Source: Stenotrophomonas sp. NA06056
Lineage (GTDB): Bacteria; Pseudomonadota; Gammaproteobacteria; Xanthomonadales; Xanthomonadaceae
Direction: 5' to 3'
Assembly (NCBI RefSeq): GCF_013364355.1
Contig: NZ_CP054931.1
Coordinates: 3,720,001-3,784,000 of the forward strand
DNA: 64,000 bases
The position numbers and the translations under genes are program-made. Below the pieces are notes generated by a model that had not been told where the DNA came from, did not search any database, and saw only the letters and a program-made list of their open reading frames with translations. Shown piece after piece: positions 37,429 through 46,811 of the stretch. Position 1 is the stretch's first letter; every line of letters starts with the position of its first letter.

Positions 37429-40029
37429 TCAACCCCGCGCTTTACTCGGATTCACCAGATTCCCGAAGAAGATCGCGTTGATCAGCAAGCGGTCGGTACC
37501 ATGCCAGTACTTGCGGTGCGCCGGATCATCGGCGAACAACACCACGTTGCCCTGCCCCTGCGCCGACACCAGCAGCCACGCACTGCCTGCCACTTTCGCT
37601 CGGTTGCGCTCTGACAGATAGCCATTCACCCGCGGTGGCGTGTCGATGCGCACCACCGTCGAGAACGCGTTCGCGCTCGACTGCAGCGTCACCGTGTTCT
37701 CCTTGTTGATCGCCAGCTGCCGGCGCGGAACACCAAACGCCAGCGGGTGACTGGTGTCGACATCGGCGCTGAGGATGTTGCCGCTGACTCGCTCGATCGC
37801 GGCGATATCGCGCTGGTCGCCGAATGCACGGCGGCCTTCATCAGTGGCCTCTTCGTCCTTGCCGAGCTTCTCGCCTTCGGCGAGCTTCTGTTCGATCGCC
37901 CACTTCGACGCGCTGCCGTAGGTGACCAGCGAGCCACCGGCCTGGACCCAGCGCTTCAATGCCGCCACCGCGGTCGCGTCAATGCCGGTATAGGTGCCGC
38001 CGGACAGCACGATCGTGGTGTAGCGGTCCAGCGATGCCTTGCCCAGTTGCTGCGGGTCCAGCTTGCTGGCCGGCAGGTGGAGCTGCTGGTCGAGCAGGAA
38101 CCAGGCCGAGCCGATTTCGGTGGCGGCCACGCCCTCCCCCATCACCAGTGCAACGGCAGGCTTGCGCAGCGCCTTGACGCCATCGCTGCCGAGGTCGATG
38201 CCCTCGCGGCTGCGGCCACTGGACAGCACATGCACCTGCACCCCGGCATCGCGCGCGGCGGACGTAACTGCCTCAAGCAACGCCGCGCCCTGCAGTGGTT
38301 GCCCGGCCACCGGAATGACGATGCTGCCTGCGGCAAAGTCGACCTCGCCCTGTGCCGTGGACGTGGTGAACCGCTGGAAGGCGGCGCGTGCGTTCAGCCC
38401 CTTGCCCTGCAGCGCGGCCAGCGCGCGGCCAGCGTTGTAGTCGCGCCAGTCGATTGCGTAGGCGAAGCCGGCCAGGCCACCCAGCACCGCACCCTGTTCC
38501 GCCGGCAGCGTGGTCACGCGCACCCCACCGTCGATACGGCTGCGGCTGCTGGCGAAGGCCACACCGTAGGCCGGCGCGATCGCATAGCTGGTGCTGCCGT
38601 AGAACACGTCGCCCTTGATCGGCGGGGTCTCGGCGAAGATCGAATGCACCAACCGGAACTGCGCCTGCTGCACCGGCACCACGTAGGCGCTGCCCGCTTC
38701 GAAACGCTGGCCATCCACGGTGACGGCACGATCCAGCGCATGCACTTCAATCCTGTGCAGCAACAGCAGTTCCAACAGGCGTCGGGTCAATGCCGGATCA
38801 TGCGCGTCGCCGAACACGAAGCTCTTCACCGGCTGCTGCGCAGCCTGCTTCAGCGCGCTCTGGAAGAAGGTTTTCTGCAGATTGAACAGGCCTTCGCGCT
38901 CGGTGACCGCACCACGCACCGTGCCCAACCCAGTGGCAACCTGGTTGCGGATGGTGAACGGGAACGTCAGCAGGCCATTCACCGATTCCTGCACGCGACC
39001 ACGCGAGCTGGCCTGTTCGACGGTGACACCAACCGCGCCGTGGAAGTCCGGATAGGTCGAGCCGTACACGGGCGAGAAATTGTCGAAGTTCTCACCGGTG
39101 TAGTACAGCGACCCAAGCGCATCGAGCGCCTGGGCGTGGTACTTGGCCAGCGTCTTGTTGAAGTCGTACGACGCCGCCGGAATCAGCGGGCTATGCATGC
39201 TCTTCGGCGAGGGCTCGAAGTAATAGGTGCTGTCCTTGCCCATCTCGTGGAAGTCGATCTGCACGTTCGGGTACCACTGATGGAACACCTCCACCTTCGG
39301 ACGCGAATCCTGCTGAGTCAGCGCCAGCCAGTCGCGGTTCAGATCGGTGAAGTAGTGGTTGGTGCGGCCCTGCGGGAACGGTTCGACGTGCTCCTTGTCG
39401 GCCGGATCGGCCGAGGCAGGATCGGATGCCCAGGCGTTGTGCCAGTTGGCGGCACGATCGCGGCCGTCAGGATTCTGTGCCGGGTCGAACAGCACCACCG
39501 CCTGCTGCAGCCACTGCTGCGTTTCCGCACTGCGATTGGCCACCAGGTAGTAAGCGGTCAACATCGCGGCTTCGCCGCTGGAGGTCTCGTTGCCGTGCAC
39601 GCTGTAACCCAGCCACACCACCACCGGGCTGTCGCCGGCCGCGCTGCGCGGCTGCGCCGGATCGACCAGGGTCGCGTGCTGTTGGCGGATCTGTTCCAGC
39701 CGCGCGTGGTTGCCTGCAGCGGTGACGGTAGCGATCAGCAGCGGCCGGCCCTCGTAGCTGCGGCCGATCTCGCGCACGCTGATCTTGTCCGAGTGCTTGG
39801 CCAGTTCCTGGAAGTAGGCCACCAACTGGTCGTGACGGGTGTAACGACTACCGATCGGATAGCCGAGGAACTGCTCCGGCGTGGGAATGGCGGTCTCGAA
39901 GGCCGTTGCATCGGTGGTCTGCGGGAAGAAGTAAGCGCTCTGTGCATGAACCGCAGACGGCAGCGAAACGGCAACGGCGACGGCGACGGCGAGCAGCAGC
40001 TGGAAAACAGCACGGCGGTGGAAGGACAC
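37429..40029 (-). CDS. Secreted M14-family metallocarboxypeptidase-like protein
   Basis: An 866-residue exported protein with a signal peptide (an Ala-Val repeat, then P-S-A-V-H-A, cleavage about residue 26). The M14 zinc motif H-G-N-E is near residue 143, with N-P-D-G-R-D near 180, N-R-D-W-L near 232 and D-F-H-E near 257 as the third ligand region. The C-terminal half (from about 430) contains a glutamine-amidotransferase-like fold region (V-A-L-V-M-G-E-G, V-L-S-G-G). Such large periplasmic M14 proteins occur in xanthomonads with unknown substrates. GTG at 40029 is chosen for the signal peptide and the GGGGAG site. Confidence 0.82.
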   Translation of the reverse strand: MSFHRRAVFQLLLAVAVAVAVSLPSAVHAQSAYFFPQTTDATAFETAIPTPEQFLGYPIGSRYTRHDQLVAYFQELAKHSDKISVREIGRSYEGRPLLIATVTAAGNHARLEQIRQQHATLVDPAQPRSAAGDSPVVVWLGYSVHGNETSSGEAAMLTAYYLVANRSAETQQWLQQAVVLFDPAQNPDGRDRAANWHNAWASDPASADPADKEHVEPFPQGRTNHYFTDLNRDWLALTQQDSRPKVEVFHQWYPNVQIDFHEMGKDSTYYFEPSPKSMHSPLIPAASYDFNKTLAKYHAQALDALGSLYYTGENFDNFSPVYGSTYPDFHGAVGVTVEQASSRGRVQESVNGLLTFPFTIRNQVATGLGTVRGAVTEREGLFNLQKTFFQSALKQAAQQPVKSFVFGDAHDPALTRRLLELLLLHRIEVHALDRAVTVDGQRFEAGSAYVVPVQQAQFRLVHSIFAETPPIKGDVFYGSTSYAIAPAYGVAFASSRSRIDGGVRVTTLPAEQGAVLGGLAGFAYAIDWRDYNAGRALAALQGKGLNARAAFQRFTTSTAQGEVDFAAGSIVIPVAGQPLQGAALLEAVTSAARDAGVQVHVLSSGRSREGIDLGSDGVKALRKPAVALVMGEGVAATEIGSAWFLLDQQLHLPASKLDPQQLGKASLDRYTTIVLSGGTYTGIDATAVAALKRWVQAGGSLVTYGSASKWAIEQKLAEGEKLGKDEEATDEGRRAFGDQRDIAAIERVSGNILSADVDTSHPLAFGVPRRQLAINKENTVTLQSSANAFSTVVRIDTPPRVNGYLSERNRAKVAGSAWLLVSAQGQGNVVLFADDPAHRKYWHGTDRLLINAIFFGNLVNPSKARG

Positions 40030-40093
40030 GGTGACTCCCCAGGAACATGGCAACACGGCCGGCCACACAGGGTGGCCGGCCGCGGCGGGTGGA

Positions 40094-42733
40094 TCAGAAG
40101 CGGTAATCAAAGCCCAGCGTGAAGTAGCGGCCACGCAGGTCGTACTGGCTGAAGTCGTACGGCGCGCGGATGCCCGGGAACGAGGCGTCATACGGCGGCG
40201 TCTTGTCACCCAGGTTCTGCACCTTGGCGTACACGGTCAGGTTGTCGATGCCGGTGTAGCCCAGATACAGGTCGAACTGGTTGTAGGCGTCGACGCGATC
40301 CTGCACGGCAGCGGCGGCGGTACTGGCCTTCTGGTCGTAGCCGCTGGTGTAGTACCAGGTCAGCGCAGCGGTGTAGTCGCCGTACTTCCAGTCGAGGGTG
40401 GTAGTGGCCTTGTTCTTCGGCAGGGTGGCGCCGAGGTTGCTGCCGGCGTAATCCACCAGCGGGCCACCGACCACGGTCGGGCGACGGTAATCGCGCACGT
40501 GGGTGTAAGCCGAGGTCACGGTGAAATCACCGAAGGCGGTGGTCGGGATGCGCTGGCGCAGCTCGACGTCGATACCCGAGGTCTTCAGCTCGCTCAGGTT
40601 CTGGTAACGGTTGTAGACCGCCTGCAGCTTGCCGCGCTCATCGCGCTGCACGGCACCGGCGACGTTGTCGTTGACCAGGGTCTGGGTGTTGTTGGTACCG
40701 ACCAGGTTGTCCAGTTGGATGCGGTAATAGTCGATGCTCAGGTTGGTGTTCGCCCACGGTGACAGCACCACGCCGAAGTTCACGCTCTTGGTGCGCTCCG
40801 GCTTCAGGTCGCTGTTGCCGACGGTGAAGAAGGTCGGGTTCTGCCGCGAGCCCGGCACATCCGGATCACGCGGGTCGACCACGCTGCCGTAGGCGATGCT
40901 GGTGCTGTTGGAGTTCTCCGACAGCGACGGTGCACGGAAGCCCTTCGACGCCGAAGCGCGCACCAGCAGGAAATCCAGCGGCTGCCAGCGCAGGCCGAGC
41001 TTGGGCGAGAAGGCGTCGCCGAAGTCATCGTAATGATCGGCACGGGCGGCGGCGGACAGCTCCAGGGTAGATGCCAGCGGTACATTGACCTCGGCATAGG
41101 CGGCACTGACCTTGCGCTCGCCATGCACTTCGGCAATCGCCGGGCGCACCTGCAGGCCGGCATCGATCTGCCACGGGTTGTTCGAATCAAGCTTCTCGCG
41201 GCGCCATTCGGCACCGGCGGCGAAACCGATGTCGCCAGCCCAGGTGTGGCCGAGGCTGCCGGAGATCTTCGCGTCGATGCCCTGCAGCACCGACTCGGCC
41301 GGACGCAGGGTGGCGATGTTGATCGAATCGCGCACCGACTGCGGCGTGGCCGCCGGGTTCAGCAGGTTGTAGCTGCCGGTCGCCAGTGCGTTGGCCAGTG
41401 CCCAGCGGTTGGCGAAGCCGCCGGAGACGGTTTCGCGCTCGCTGCTGCGCGCGCCGAATGCGGCCACTTCCCAGTCCCACTTCTCGGTGTTGCCACGCAG
41501 CCCGAACACACCGCGATAGGCCGTGGAGCGGTTGGTCTTGATGGTGCCGCCGAGGTCGAAGAAGGTGTATTCGATCGGGATCGCACGACCGTACGGGTTG
41601 TACGGGTTGCTGGCCGGCAGGTTGGACGACACCGGCTCGGCCAGGCCGGTCTGTGCGTTCAGTGCGAAGCGACCGCTTTCCAGAGTGAAGAACGGGCTGC
41701 TGCCGAACCAGGCCGCGCTCTTGATCTGGCTGTACAGCACTTCGCCGAACGCTTCGACGTTGTCACCGAGGCGGAAGGTGCCGTTGGCGTAGGCCTGGTA
41801 GCGCTTGGTCGAGGGAATCAGCGTGGTGAACGGGGCCTGGTTGAAGCCACAGGTATCACCGGCCAGGCCGTCCATCGGCGCGCTGGCCACGCGGGTGGTA
41901 CCGGTGGGGCAGTTGCCGTTGGCATCGAGCATCGGCACTGACACGCCGTTGACGAGGTAGCGCGCGCCCTTGGCCGACCAGCCGTTCCAGCGGCCGCCGG
42001 GCTGGTCGCTGTAGATGCCGCTCTTGGTCAGGTTGCGCTCGTCCTGGTCCAGTCGCTCGCGGTTGTAGGCCTGCAGGCTGAAGAGGATGTTGTAGCCGTC
42101 CTTGTCGATGTCGCCCAGGCCACCGACGAACTTCAGGTTCTGCTCGTGCAGGCCGCCCTGGTCGGCGCCGCCGAAGCTGCCACCGACTTCAGCGCCTTCG
42201 AAGTTCTGCCGGGTGATGATGTTGACCACGCCGGCCACTGCGTCGCTGCCATACACCGCAGACGCACCATCCTTCAGCACTTCGATGCGTTCCACCGCGA
42301 CCAGCGGCAGCGCGTTGAGATCGACGAAGGTGTCCGACAGGCCACCGGCCGGGAAGCCGTAGTTGGCCAGGCGACGACCGTTGAGCAGCACCAGCGTGTT
42401 CTTCTGCGAGAGACCGCGCAGACCGATGCCGGCCGAGCCCGAGGCCCAACCGTTGTTGGTGGTCTCGTTGCTGGCGTTGCCGGTGTTGGCCGAGATCGAG
42501 CGCAGCACATCGGCGACGGTGGCCTTGCCGGTCTGTTCCAGCTGCTGGCGGCCGATCACCTGCACGGGGTTGGAGGCTTCGGTATCGGCGCGCTTGATGT
42601 TGGAACCGGTGACGCGCACGGCGGCCAGGGTGCTGGCTTCGCCGCTGGCGTCGGCGGTGGTTTCGGCGGCGGCAGACAAAGGCGCGGCCAGAGCGACGGC
42701 CAGGGCCGCCACGAGCAGGGTGTGCTGGGGCAT
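40094..42733 (-). CDS. TonB-dependent outer-membrane receptor
   Basis: An 879-residue receptor with signal peptide (residues 1-25), a TonB-box-like V-R-V-T-G-S region near 43, a plug domain (about 60-180, with [19 protein letters not shown]), and a barrel ending in the terminal aromatic F-D-Y-R-F. It resembles the large xanthomonad receptor group for peptides or sugars. The substrate is unknown; it lies downstream in direction of an M14 peptidase gene, suggesting peptide uptake. ATG at 42733 is chosen for the signal peptide. Confidence 0.9.
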   Translation of the reverse strand: MPQHTLLVAALAVALAAPLSAAAETTADASGEASTLAAVRVTGSNIKRADTEASNPVQVIGRQQLEQTGKATVADVLRSISANTGNASNETTNNGWASGSAGIGLRGLSQKNTLVLLNGRRLANYGFPAGGLSDTFVDLNALPLVAVERIEVLKDGASAVYGSDAVAGVVNIITRQNFEGAEVGGSFGGADQGGLHEQNLKFVGGLGDIDKDGYNILFSLQAYNRERLDQDERNLTKSGIYSDQPGGRWNGWSAKGARYLVNGVSVPMLDANGNCPTGTTRVASAPMDGLAGDTCGFNQAPFTTLIPSTKRYQAYANGTFRLGDNVEAFGEVLYSQIKSAAWFGSSPFFTLESGRFALNAQTGLAEPVSSNLPASNPYNPYGRAIPIEYTFFDLGGTIKTNRSTAYRGVFGLRGNTEKWDWEVAAFGARSSERETVSGGFANRWALANALATGSYNLLNPAATPQSVRDSINIATLRPAESVLQGIDAKISGSLGHTWAGDIGFAAGAEWRREKLDSNNPWQIDAGLQVRPAIAEVHGERKVSAAYAEVNVPLASTLELSAAARADHYDDFGDAFSPKLGLRWQPLDFLLVRASASKGFRAPSLSENSNSTSIAYGSVVDPRDPDVPGSRQNPTFFTVGNSDLKPERTKSVNFGVVLSPWANTNLSIDYYRIQLDNLVGTNNTQTLVNDNVAGAVQRDERGKLQAVYNRYQNLSELKTSGIDVELRQRIPTTAFGDFTVTSAYTHVRDYRRPTVVGGPLVDYAGSNLGATLPKNKATTTLDWKYGDYTAALTWYYTSGYDQKASTAAAAVQDRVDAYNQFDLYLGYTGIDNLTVYAKVQNLGDKTPPYDASFPGIRAPYDFSQYDLRGRYFTLGFDYRF

Positions 42734-42809
42734 GACGATGTGGGGGAGGTAGTGGAAGGACGAGGTAAGTTCCGCAGTAGTCCATGCCCGGCCGGGTTGC
42801 GGCCAATAA

Positions 42810-42857
42810 CATCTCTTCATACGGATATAAGAGAAACTATCATCTCTTCATCCGGAT
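42810..42857. promoter_or_regulatory. 17-base direct repeat between receptor and queD, candidate operator
   Basis: CATCTCTTCATACGGAT (42810) and CATCTCTTCATCCGGAT (42841) are 31 bases apart start to start. The second extends into a palindrome-like CATCCGGATG. Such repeats in a divergent gap often bind a regulator. Which one is unknown. Confidence 0.55.
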
Positions 42858-42928
42858 GGAAAGAATTTCTTCACGCAAAGGCAACACGAAGCCGGGCTGA
42901 TCGGGCGCCCGCGGCGTACAATCGCGCC

Positions 42929-43291
42929 ATGGAAATCTTCAAAGTCTTCATGCTCGAGGCGGCGCACCGCCTCCCCAACGTGCCGCCGGGGCACAAATGC
43001 GCGCGCCTGCACGGCCACTCCTTCCGGGTGGAACTGAAGGTGGAGGGCGAGCCGGGTGCGCAGACCGGCTGGATCATGGATTTCGGCGATGTGAAGGCGG
43101 CGTTCCAGCCGATCTACGACCGCCTGGACCACCACTACCTCAATGACATCCCCGGCCTGGAGAACCCGACCAGCGAGAATCTGGCGGTGTGGATCTGGAA
43201 CGAGCTCAAGCCCATCCTGCCGGCGTTGAGCGAGATCACCGTGCACGAGACCTGCACTTCGGGCTGCCGCTACCGCGGCCCTGCGGCCTGA
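42929..43291 (+). CDS. queD: 6-carboxytetrahydropterin synthase
   Basis: A 120-residue protein of the 6-pyruvoyl-tetrahydropterin synthase fold. Zinc ligands His13, His28 and His30 (in L-H-G-H-S-F) and catalytic Cys24 are visible, as is C-T-S-G-C near the end. QueD makes 6-carboxy-tetrahydropterin from dihydroneopterin triphosphate in queuosine synthesis. It stands alone and is followed by a terminator. Confidence 0.92.
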   Translation: MEIFKVFMLEAAHRLPNVPPGHKCARLHGHSFRVELKVEGEPGAQTGWIMDFGDVKAAFQPIYDRLDHHYLNDIPGLENPTSENLAVWIWNELKPILPALSEITVHETCTSGCRYRGPAA

Positions 43292-43312
43292 TCAACCCCT
43301 TGATCTGAAAGG

Positions 43313-43349
43313 CATCAAGGCGCCCCAGACGGCGCCTTGATGATTTTTG
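43313..43349 (+). terminator. Rho-independent terminator of queD
   Basis: CATCAAGGCGCC and its complement flank a six-base loop, followed by ATTTTTG. Confidence 0.92.
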
Positions 43350-43377
43350 TTGCAATGCCGCATGATCGGCGTATGCT
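43350..43377 (+). promoter_or_regulatory. Promoter of the candidate small RNA
   Basis: TTGCAA and TATGCT are separated by 16 bases, directly after the queD terminator. Confidence 0.6.
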
Positions 43378-43383
43378 GCATTG

Positions 43384-43512
43384 CATCAACGCAAATGCAC
43401 GGCGGATGCGACTGGCGACAGCCACTGGCGCGACGCCCACGCTCATTGCATGGGTCCCTCCCCCCATGCAATCCGGACCCGGCAGATCCCTCCCTCTGCC
43501 GGGTCTTTTTTT
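43384..43512 (+). ncRNA. Candidate small RNA with two identical C-rich loops
   Basis: About 130 nt from the predicted start to a terminator. Stem 1 (43445-43472, ten-base arms) and stem 2 (43476-43505, eleven-base arms) both present the loop TCCCTCCC, an anti-Shine-Dalgarno sequence. Stem 2 is followed by seven T and is the terminator. No open reading frame with a ribosome site is seen. The design recalls C-rich-loop riboregulators such as sX13 of Xanthomonas; I cannot say it is the same RNA. Confidence 0.72.
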
Positions 43513-43572
43513 GCCTGGCGTCTGGATTCTGGAGCGCCTCTTCGTCTGGACGTTCTGCGAACTGATGGGCCC

Positions 43573-43670
43573 CGTCGGGGCGGGTAGGGGTCTGGGCAAA
43601 TGTCCCCCGGCGCCGGCCTGCGGCCGCCCCCTCCTCCTTTACTTTGCCCAGACCCCTACCCGCCCCGACG
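43573..43670. repeat. Palindromic element A (28-base perfect arms, 42-base core)
   Basis: Arms 43573-43600 and 43643-43670 are perfectly complementary. The core (43601-43642) starts TGTCCCCCGGCGCCGGCC and ends TTTAC, with an internal GGCC hairpin. Confidence 0.88.
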
Positions 43671-43740
43671 AGGCTCGGCTTGCGGCGCGCAGAAGCAGCG
43701 CTCGCGACGGCTCTTCAATGAGACGCCGACGAGCTCCGGA

Positions 43741-43836
43741 CGCAGGGCGGAGGCCCTTGCGTGCGAAGTAAAGGGGGAGGTGACGGCCAACGGCCGGCGC
43801 CGGAGGACATTCGCACGCAAGGGTCTCCGCCCTGCG
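43741..43836. repeat. Palindromic element B (27-base arms, same core reversed)
   Basis: Arms 43741-43767 and 43810-43836 differ at one base. The 42-base core (43768-43809) is the reverse complement of element A's core with about seven changes, while the arms are unrelated to those of A. Confidence 0.88.
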
Positions 43837-43874
43837 CCAGCAAGATTGGCCGCGCCCGCAAGGATCTCTGCCGG

Positions 43875-45776
43875 CTAGCGCCCGCGATTCCCGTGCCAGT
43901 GCTGGTACCACGCCTGGAACATCAACACGTTCCACAGGTGCGTATGCCATTTGCGCTCGCCGCGCAGGAACGCCTCCCAGATCGCGCGCACGCGCACCGC
44001 ATCGAAGCAGCCCTGGTTGCGCAGCAGCTGCGGGTCGAGCAGCGCTTCCGCCCAGTCGCGCAGCGGACCGGCCAGCCAGCGCGCCATCGGCGGGCCGAAA
44101 CCGCGCTTGGGGCGATAGACCAGTGGCGCAGGCAGATAGCGCGAGAGAAGATGCTTGAGGATCCGCTTGTGCTCACCGTCGTGATACTTCAGGTGCTGCG
44201 GCAGGCGCCAGGCCAGGCGCACCACCTCCATGTCCAGCAACGGTGAGCGCGTTTCCACGCCGGCCGCCATGCCGGCGCGGTCGACCTTGGCAAGAATGCC
44301 TTCGGCCAGATCCATGCGGAAATCCAGCAGCTGGATGCGCGCTTCTGCCGGCAATGCGCTGTCCTGCTGCTGGAAGATCGTCGCCGGTTCACGCGCGCCC
44401 AATACCACCTGGGTCGGTTGCCGCCAGCGGGTGACGCGTTGCAGGTAGTGCCCCTCCACATCATTGGCGGCCACTTCAGCCACCAGCGCCCGCCAACCGC
44501 CAAGACGACCCCGTTCGACGTTCAAGCGGCTGCTGCCACGCCGTGCGAGATCGCGTACCCAGTCCGGCAGGCCCCCGCACAGGCGCGCATTGCGCAACGC
44601 GCGGCCATAGCTGGGATGGCCGAAGAACAGTTCGTCGCCGCCGTCGCCGGTCAGCGCCACCGGCTTGCGCGCACCGAGCAGCTCGCTGGCCAGCAGGGTC
44701 GGCAGTTGCGAGGCATCGGCGAACGGTTCGCACCAGACCTGCGGCAAGCGCTGCAGCAGCTCCAGACCTTGCCGACTGTCCATCCGGTGCAGGTGGTGAT
44801 GCACGCCCAGGTGACGGGCGACCTGCGAGGCCCAGCCGCTCTCGTCGTGACCGGGGTCGTCGAAACCCACCGTCCATGCTTCGACCGGCAACGCCGACTG
44901 CGCCTGCATCATCGCCACCACCAGCGACGAATCGGTGCCCCCGGACAGGAACGCACCACAAGCCACAGGCGAATGCATACGCGTAGCGATTGCCTGCTGC
45001 AGCACCACCTCCAACTGGTCGGTGGCCTGCTCCAGGCTGGGCGCTGGCTGCAACGGCTGCTGCAACGCTGATTGCATCGCATCGCGCGCGCACCAGTAGC
45101 GATGGCCGCCCTGCCTCGCCTGGGTTGATCCGCCGGCGGCATGGTCGTTGAGGTCCACGCGCAGCATCGCCCCGGCCACCAGCTTGTGGATACCGCGATA
45201 GATGGTGTGCGGCGCGGGCACATAGTCATGGCGCAGCAGCAGGCTCAATGCATCCTGGTCGATGCTGGGAGCGAACCCGGCGAACGCCTGCAGCGCCTTC
45301 AACTCCGAAGCGAACAGGAACTGGCCCTGGTACCAGCCGTAATACAACGGCCGCTCGCCAACCGGATCGCGCGCCAGCCACAGCTCATGTGCGTGGCGGT
45401 CCCAGACGCTGAACGCGAATGCGCCTTCGATGCGCGACAGCGCGCGCTGCACGCCCCACTCGACGATGGCCTGCAGCAGCAGGCGGGCGTCGGTGCAGCT
45501 GCCCGGCAGATCGCGCAGTTGCGACTGCAGAGCCGCTCTGTTGTAGATACGCCCATCCAGGCACAGCACGTAACGCCCGCAGCTGGAACTGAGCGGCTGC
45601 AGCGGCATGTCGGTCGGCGCACGGCAATGACCGAGGGCCAGACCTGCCTCGGCATCGGTCCAGTAACCGATGCGGCCGCGGCCACGCTGCTGCAGGGCGC
45701 GCAGCATCGGCGCCAGCTGTTGCAGCAGCTGCTCGTCGTCGGCTGGCGGCAGCCAGGCCCCGACCACGCCGCTCAT
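43875..45776 (-). CDS. Asparagine synthetase-like protein with substituted glutaminase nucleophile
   Basis: A 633-residue AsnB homologue. The N-terminal Ntn domain begins M-S-G-V-V-G: Ser replaces the essential Cys2 of M-C-G-I-x-G, and the N-G-E-I-Y-N motif reads D-G-R-I-Y-N near residue 75. The synthetase domain is intact: S-G-G-T-D-S-S near 280 and G-D-G-G-D-E-L-F near 375. It may therefore use free ammonia or another amine and make an amide on an unknown acid. The start is firm: GGAGG lies six bases before the ATG, and the second codon is AGC. No partner genes adjoin it. Confidence 0.82.
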   Translation of the reverse strand: MSGVVGAWLPPADDEQLLQQLAPMLRALQQRGRGRIGYWTDAEAGLALGHCRAPTDMPLQPLSSSCGRYVLCLDGRIYNRAALQSQLRDLPGSCTDARLLLQAIVEWGVQRALSRIEGAFAFSVWDRHAHELWLARDPVGERPLYYGWYQGQFLFASELKALQAFAGFAPSIDQDALSLLLRHDYVPAPHTIYRGIHKLVAGAMLRVDLNDHAAGGSTQARQGGHRYWCARDAMQSALQQPLQPAPSLEQATDQLEVVLQQAIATRMHSPVACGAFLSGGTDSSLVVAMMQAQSALPVEAWTVGFDDPGHDESGWASQVARHLGVHHHLHRMDSRQGLELLQRLPQVWCEPFADASQLPTLLASELLGARKPVALTGDGGDELFFGHPSYGRALRNARLCGGLPDWVRDLARRGSSRLNVERGRLGGWRALVAEVAANDVEGHYLQRVTRWRQPTQVVLGAREPATIFQQQDSALPAEARIQLLDFRMDLAEGILAKVDRAGMAAGVETRSPLLDMEVVRLAWRLPQHLKYHDGEHKRILKHLLSRYLPAPLVYRPKRGFGPPMARWLAGPLRDWAEALLDPQLLRNQGCFDAVRVRAIWEAFLRGERKWHTHLWNVLMFQAWYQHWHGNRGR

Positions 45777-46121
45777 CGGTGGCCTCCATGGCAAGGGCAA
45801 TCCAGGAAAAGCACGGGGCAGATGGCGGACGGCATGATGGCGGCACGCGGTTGGGGAGTGCTGCCATGCTCGGCCCCGCCGCGCGCCACGTCAGTCGTAG
45901 CGCTGTCAGCGACCGTCACCGCAGGCGCGCCTTGCGTAACGTTTTGTAACGAGGCGATTGCTACCCTGCAGCCAAGTCCTTGCTTGGCATGAGGCCCGGC
46001 CCGTGTGCCAGCAACCCCGGCTGAATGGCGCCCGCCCCTTGGACCCGGGCGGCCCGACAGCTGGGATAGCATCGCCGCGCTCGTGCCACGGCGGTACGGA
46101 AGCGCCCCGGAGGCCTTGTAA
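45777..46121. other. Divergent promoter region of the asnB-like gene and the RstA-like regulator
   Basis: No gene is seen. It contains a direct repeat GTAACG-N4-GTAACG (45936-45951), half sites ten bases apart as bound by OmpR-family regulators. GGAGG lies ten bases before the regulator start. Confidence 0.5.
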
Positions 46122-46811
46122 ATGCTGGATATCGTACTGGTTGAAGACGACGCTCGGCTGGGCACGATGGTCAGCGACTACCTGCAGCGCCACGGTTACC
46201 AGGTCGCCCATGAGCGCTGTGGCCAGCGCGCGATTGCCCGGATCCTCAGCGAGAAGCCGGCGCTTGTCCTGCTCGACATCGGCCTGCCGGGCCAGGATGG
46301 TTTCGAAGTGTGTCGGCAGATCCGGCCCCACTATGACGGCATCATCTGCGTGCTGAGCGCCCGTACCGACAACATCGACCAGGTGCTGGGGCTGGAACTG
46401 GGCGCCGACGACTACATCGGCAAGCCGATCGAACCGCGGGTACTGCTTGCCCGGCTGCGCGCCCATCTGCGCCGCCACCGCCGGGTCGAGCCACGCGATG
46501 AAGCGCTGCGTTTCGGTGAACTGAGCATTGATCCGTCCACCCGCAACGTGCATCTGCAGGGCCGCCTGCTGGAGCTGACCACCGCCGAATTCGACCTGCT
46601 GTTCCTGCTGGCCGGCAACGCGGGCCAGATCCTGGACCGCGATGCGCTGCTGCGCGGCCTGCGCGGCATCGCCTTCGACGGCCTGGACCGCTCGATCGAT
46701 GCGCGCATTTCACGCCTGCGGCGCAAGCTGGGCGACAACCCGGAACAGCCCGAGCGGATCAAGACCGTGCGCGGCCGCGGCTACCTGTTCAGCCGATCGG
46801 CATGGGGATGA
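46122..46811 (+). CDS. OmpR-family response regulator, RstA-like
   Basis: A 229-residue regulator. The receiver domain (1-115) has E-D-D near 9-11, the phospho-Asp in L-L-D-I-G-L-P-G near 52, and K-P near 103. The C-terminal winged helix (about 130-229) ends with V-R-G-R-G-Y-L-F. The sequence style resembles RstA. It overlaps the kinase gene by ten bases. The GTAACG repeat upstream may be its own binding site. Confidence 0.88.
   Translation: MLDIVLVEDDARLGTMVSDYLQRHGYQVAHERCGQRAIARILSEKPALVLLDIGLPGQDGFEVCRQIRPHYDGIICVLSARTDNIDQVLGLELGADDYIGKPIEPRVLLARLRAHLRRHRRVEPRDEALRFGELSIDPSTRNVHLQGRLLELTTAEFDLLFLLAGNAGQILDRDALLRGLRGIAFDGLDRSIDARISRLRRKLGDNPEQPERIKTVRGRGYLFSRSAWG

Noticed and set aside
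39960..40029. Possible coding repeat (Ala-Val run) as a phase-variation tract
   Set aside because: It is a short hydrophobic run within a normal signal peptide; a three-copy hexamer is too short to suggest slippage.
37747..40122. A 791-codon open frame on the plus strand
   Set aside because: Antisense to the M14 peptidase, low complexity and no family motif.
43600..43900. Short open frames within elements A and B
   Set aside because: They exist only because the palindromes lack stops; there is no ribosome site and the translations are Arg/Pro-rich noise.
43875..45776. Lasso-peptide cyclase
   Set aside because: The missing Cys fits that idea, but there is no precursor peptide or protease gene nearby, and length and domain order are those of AsnB.
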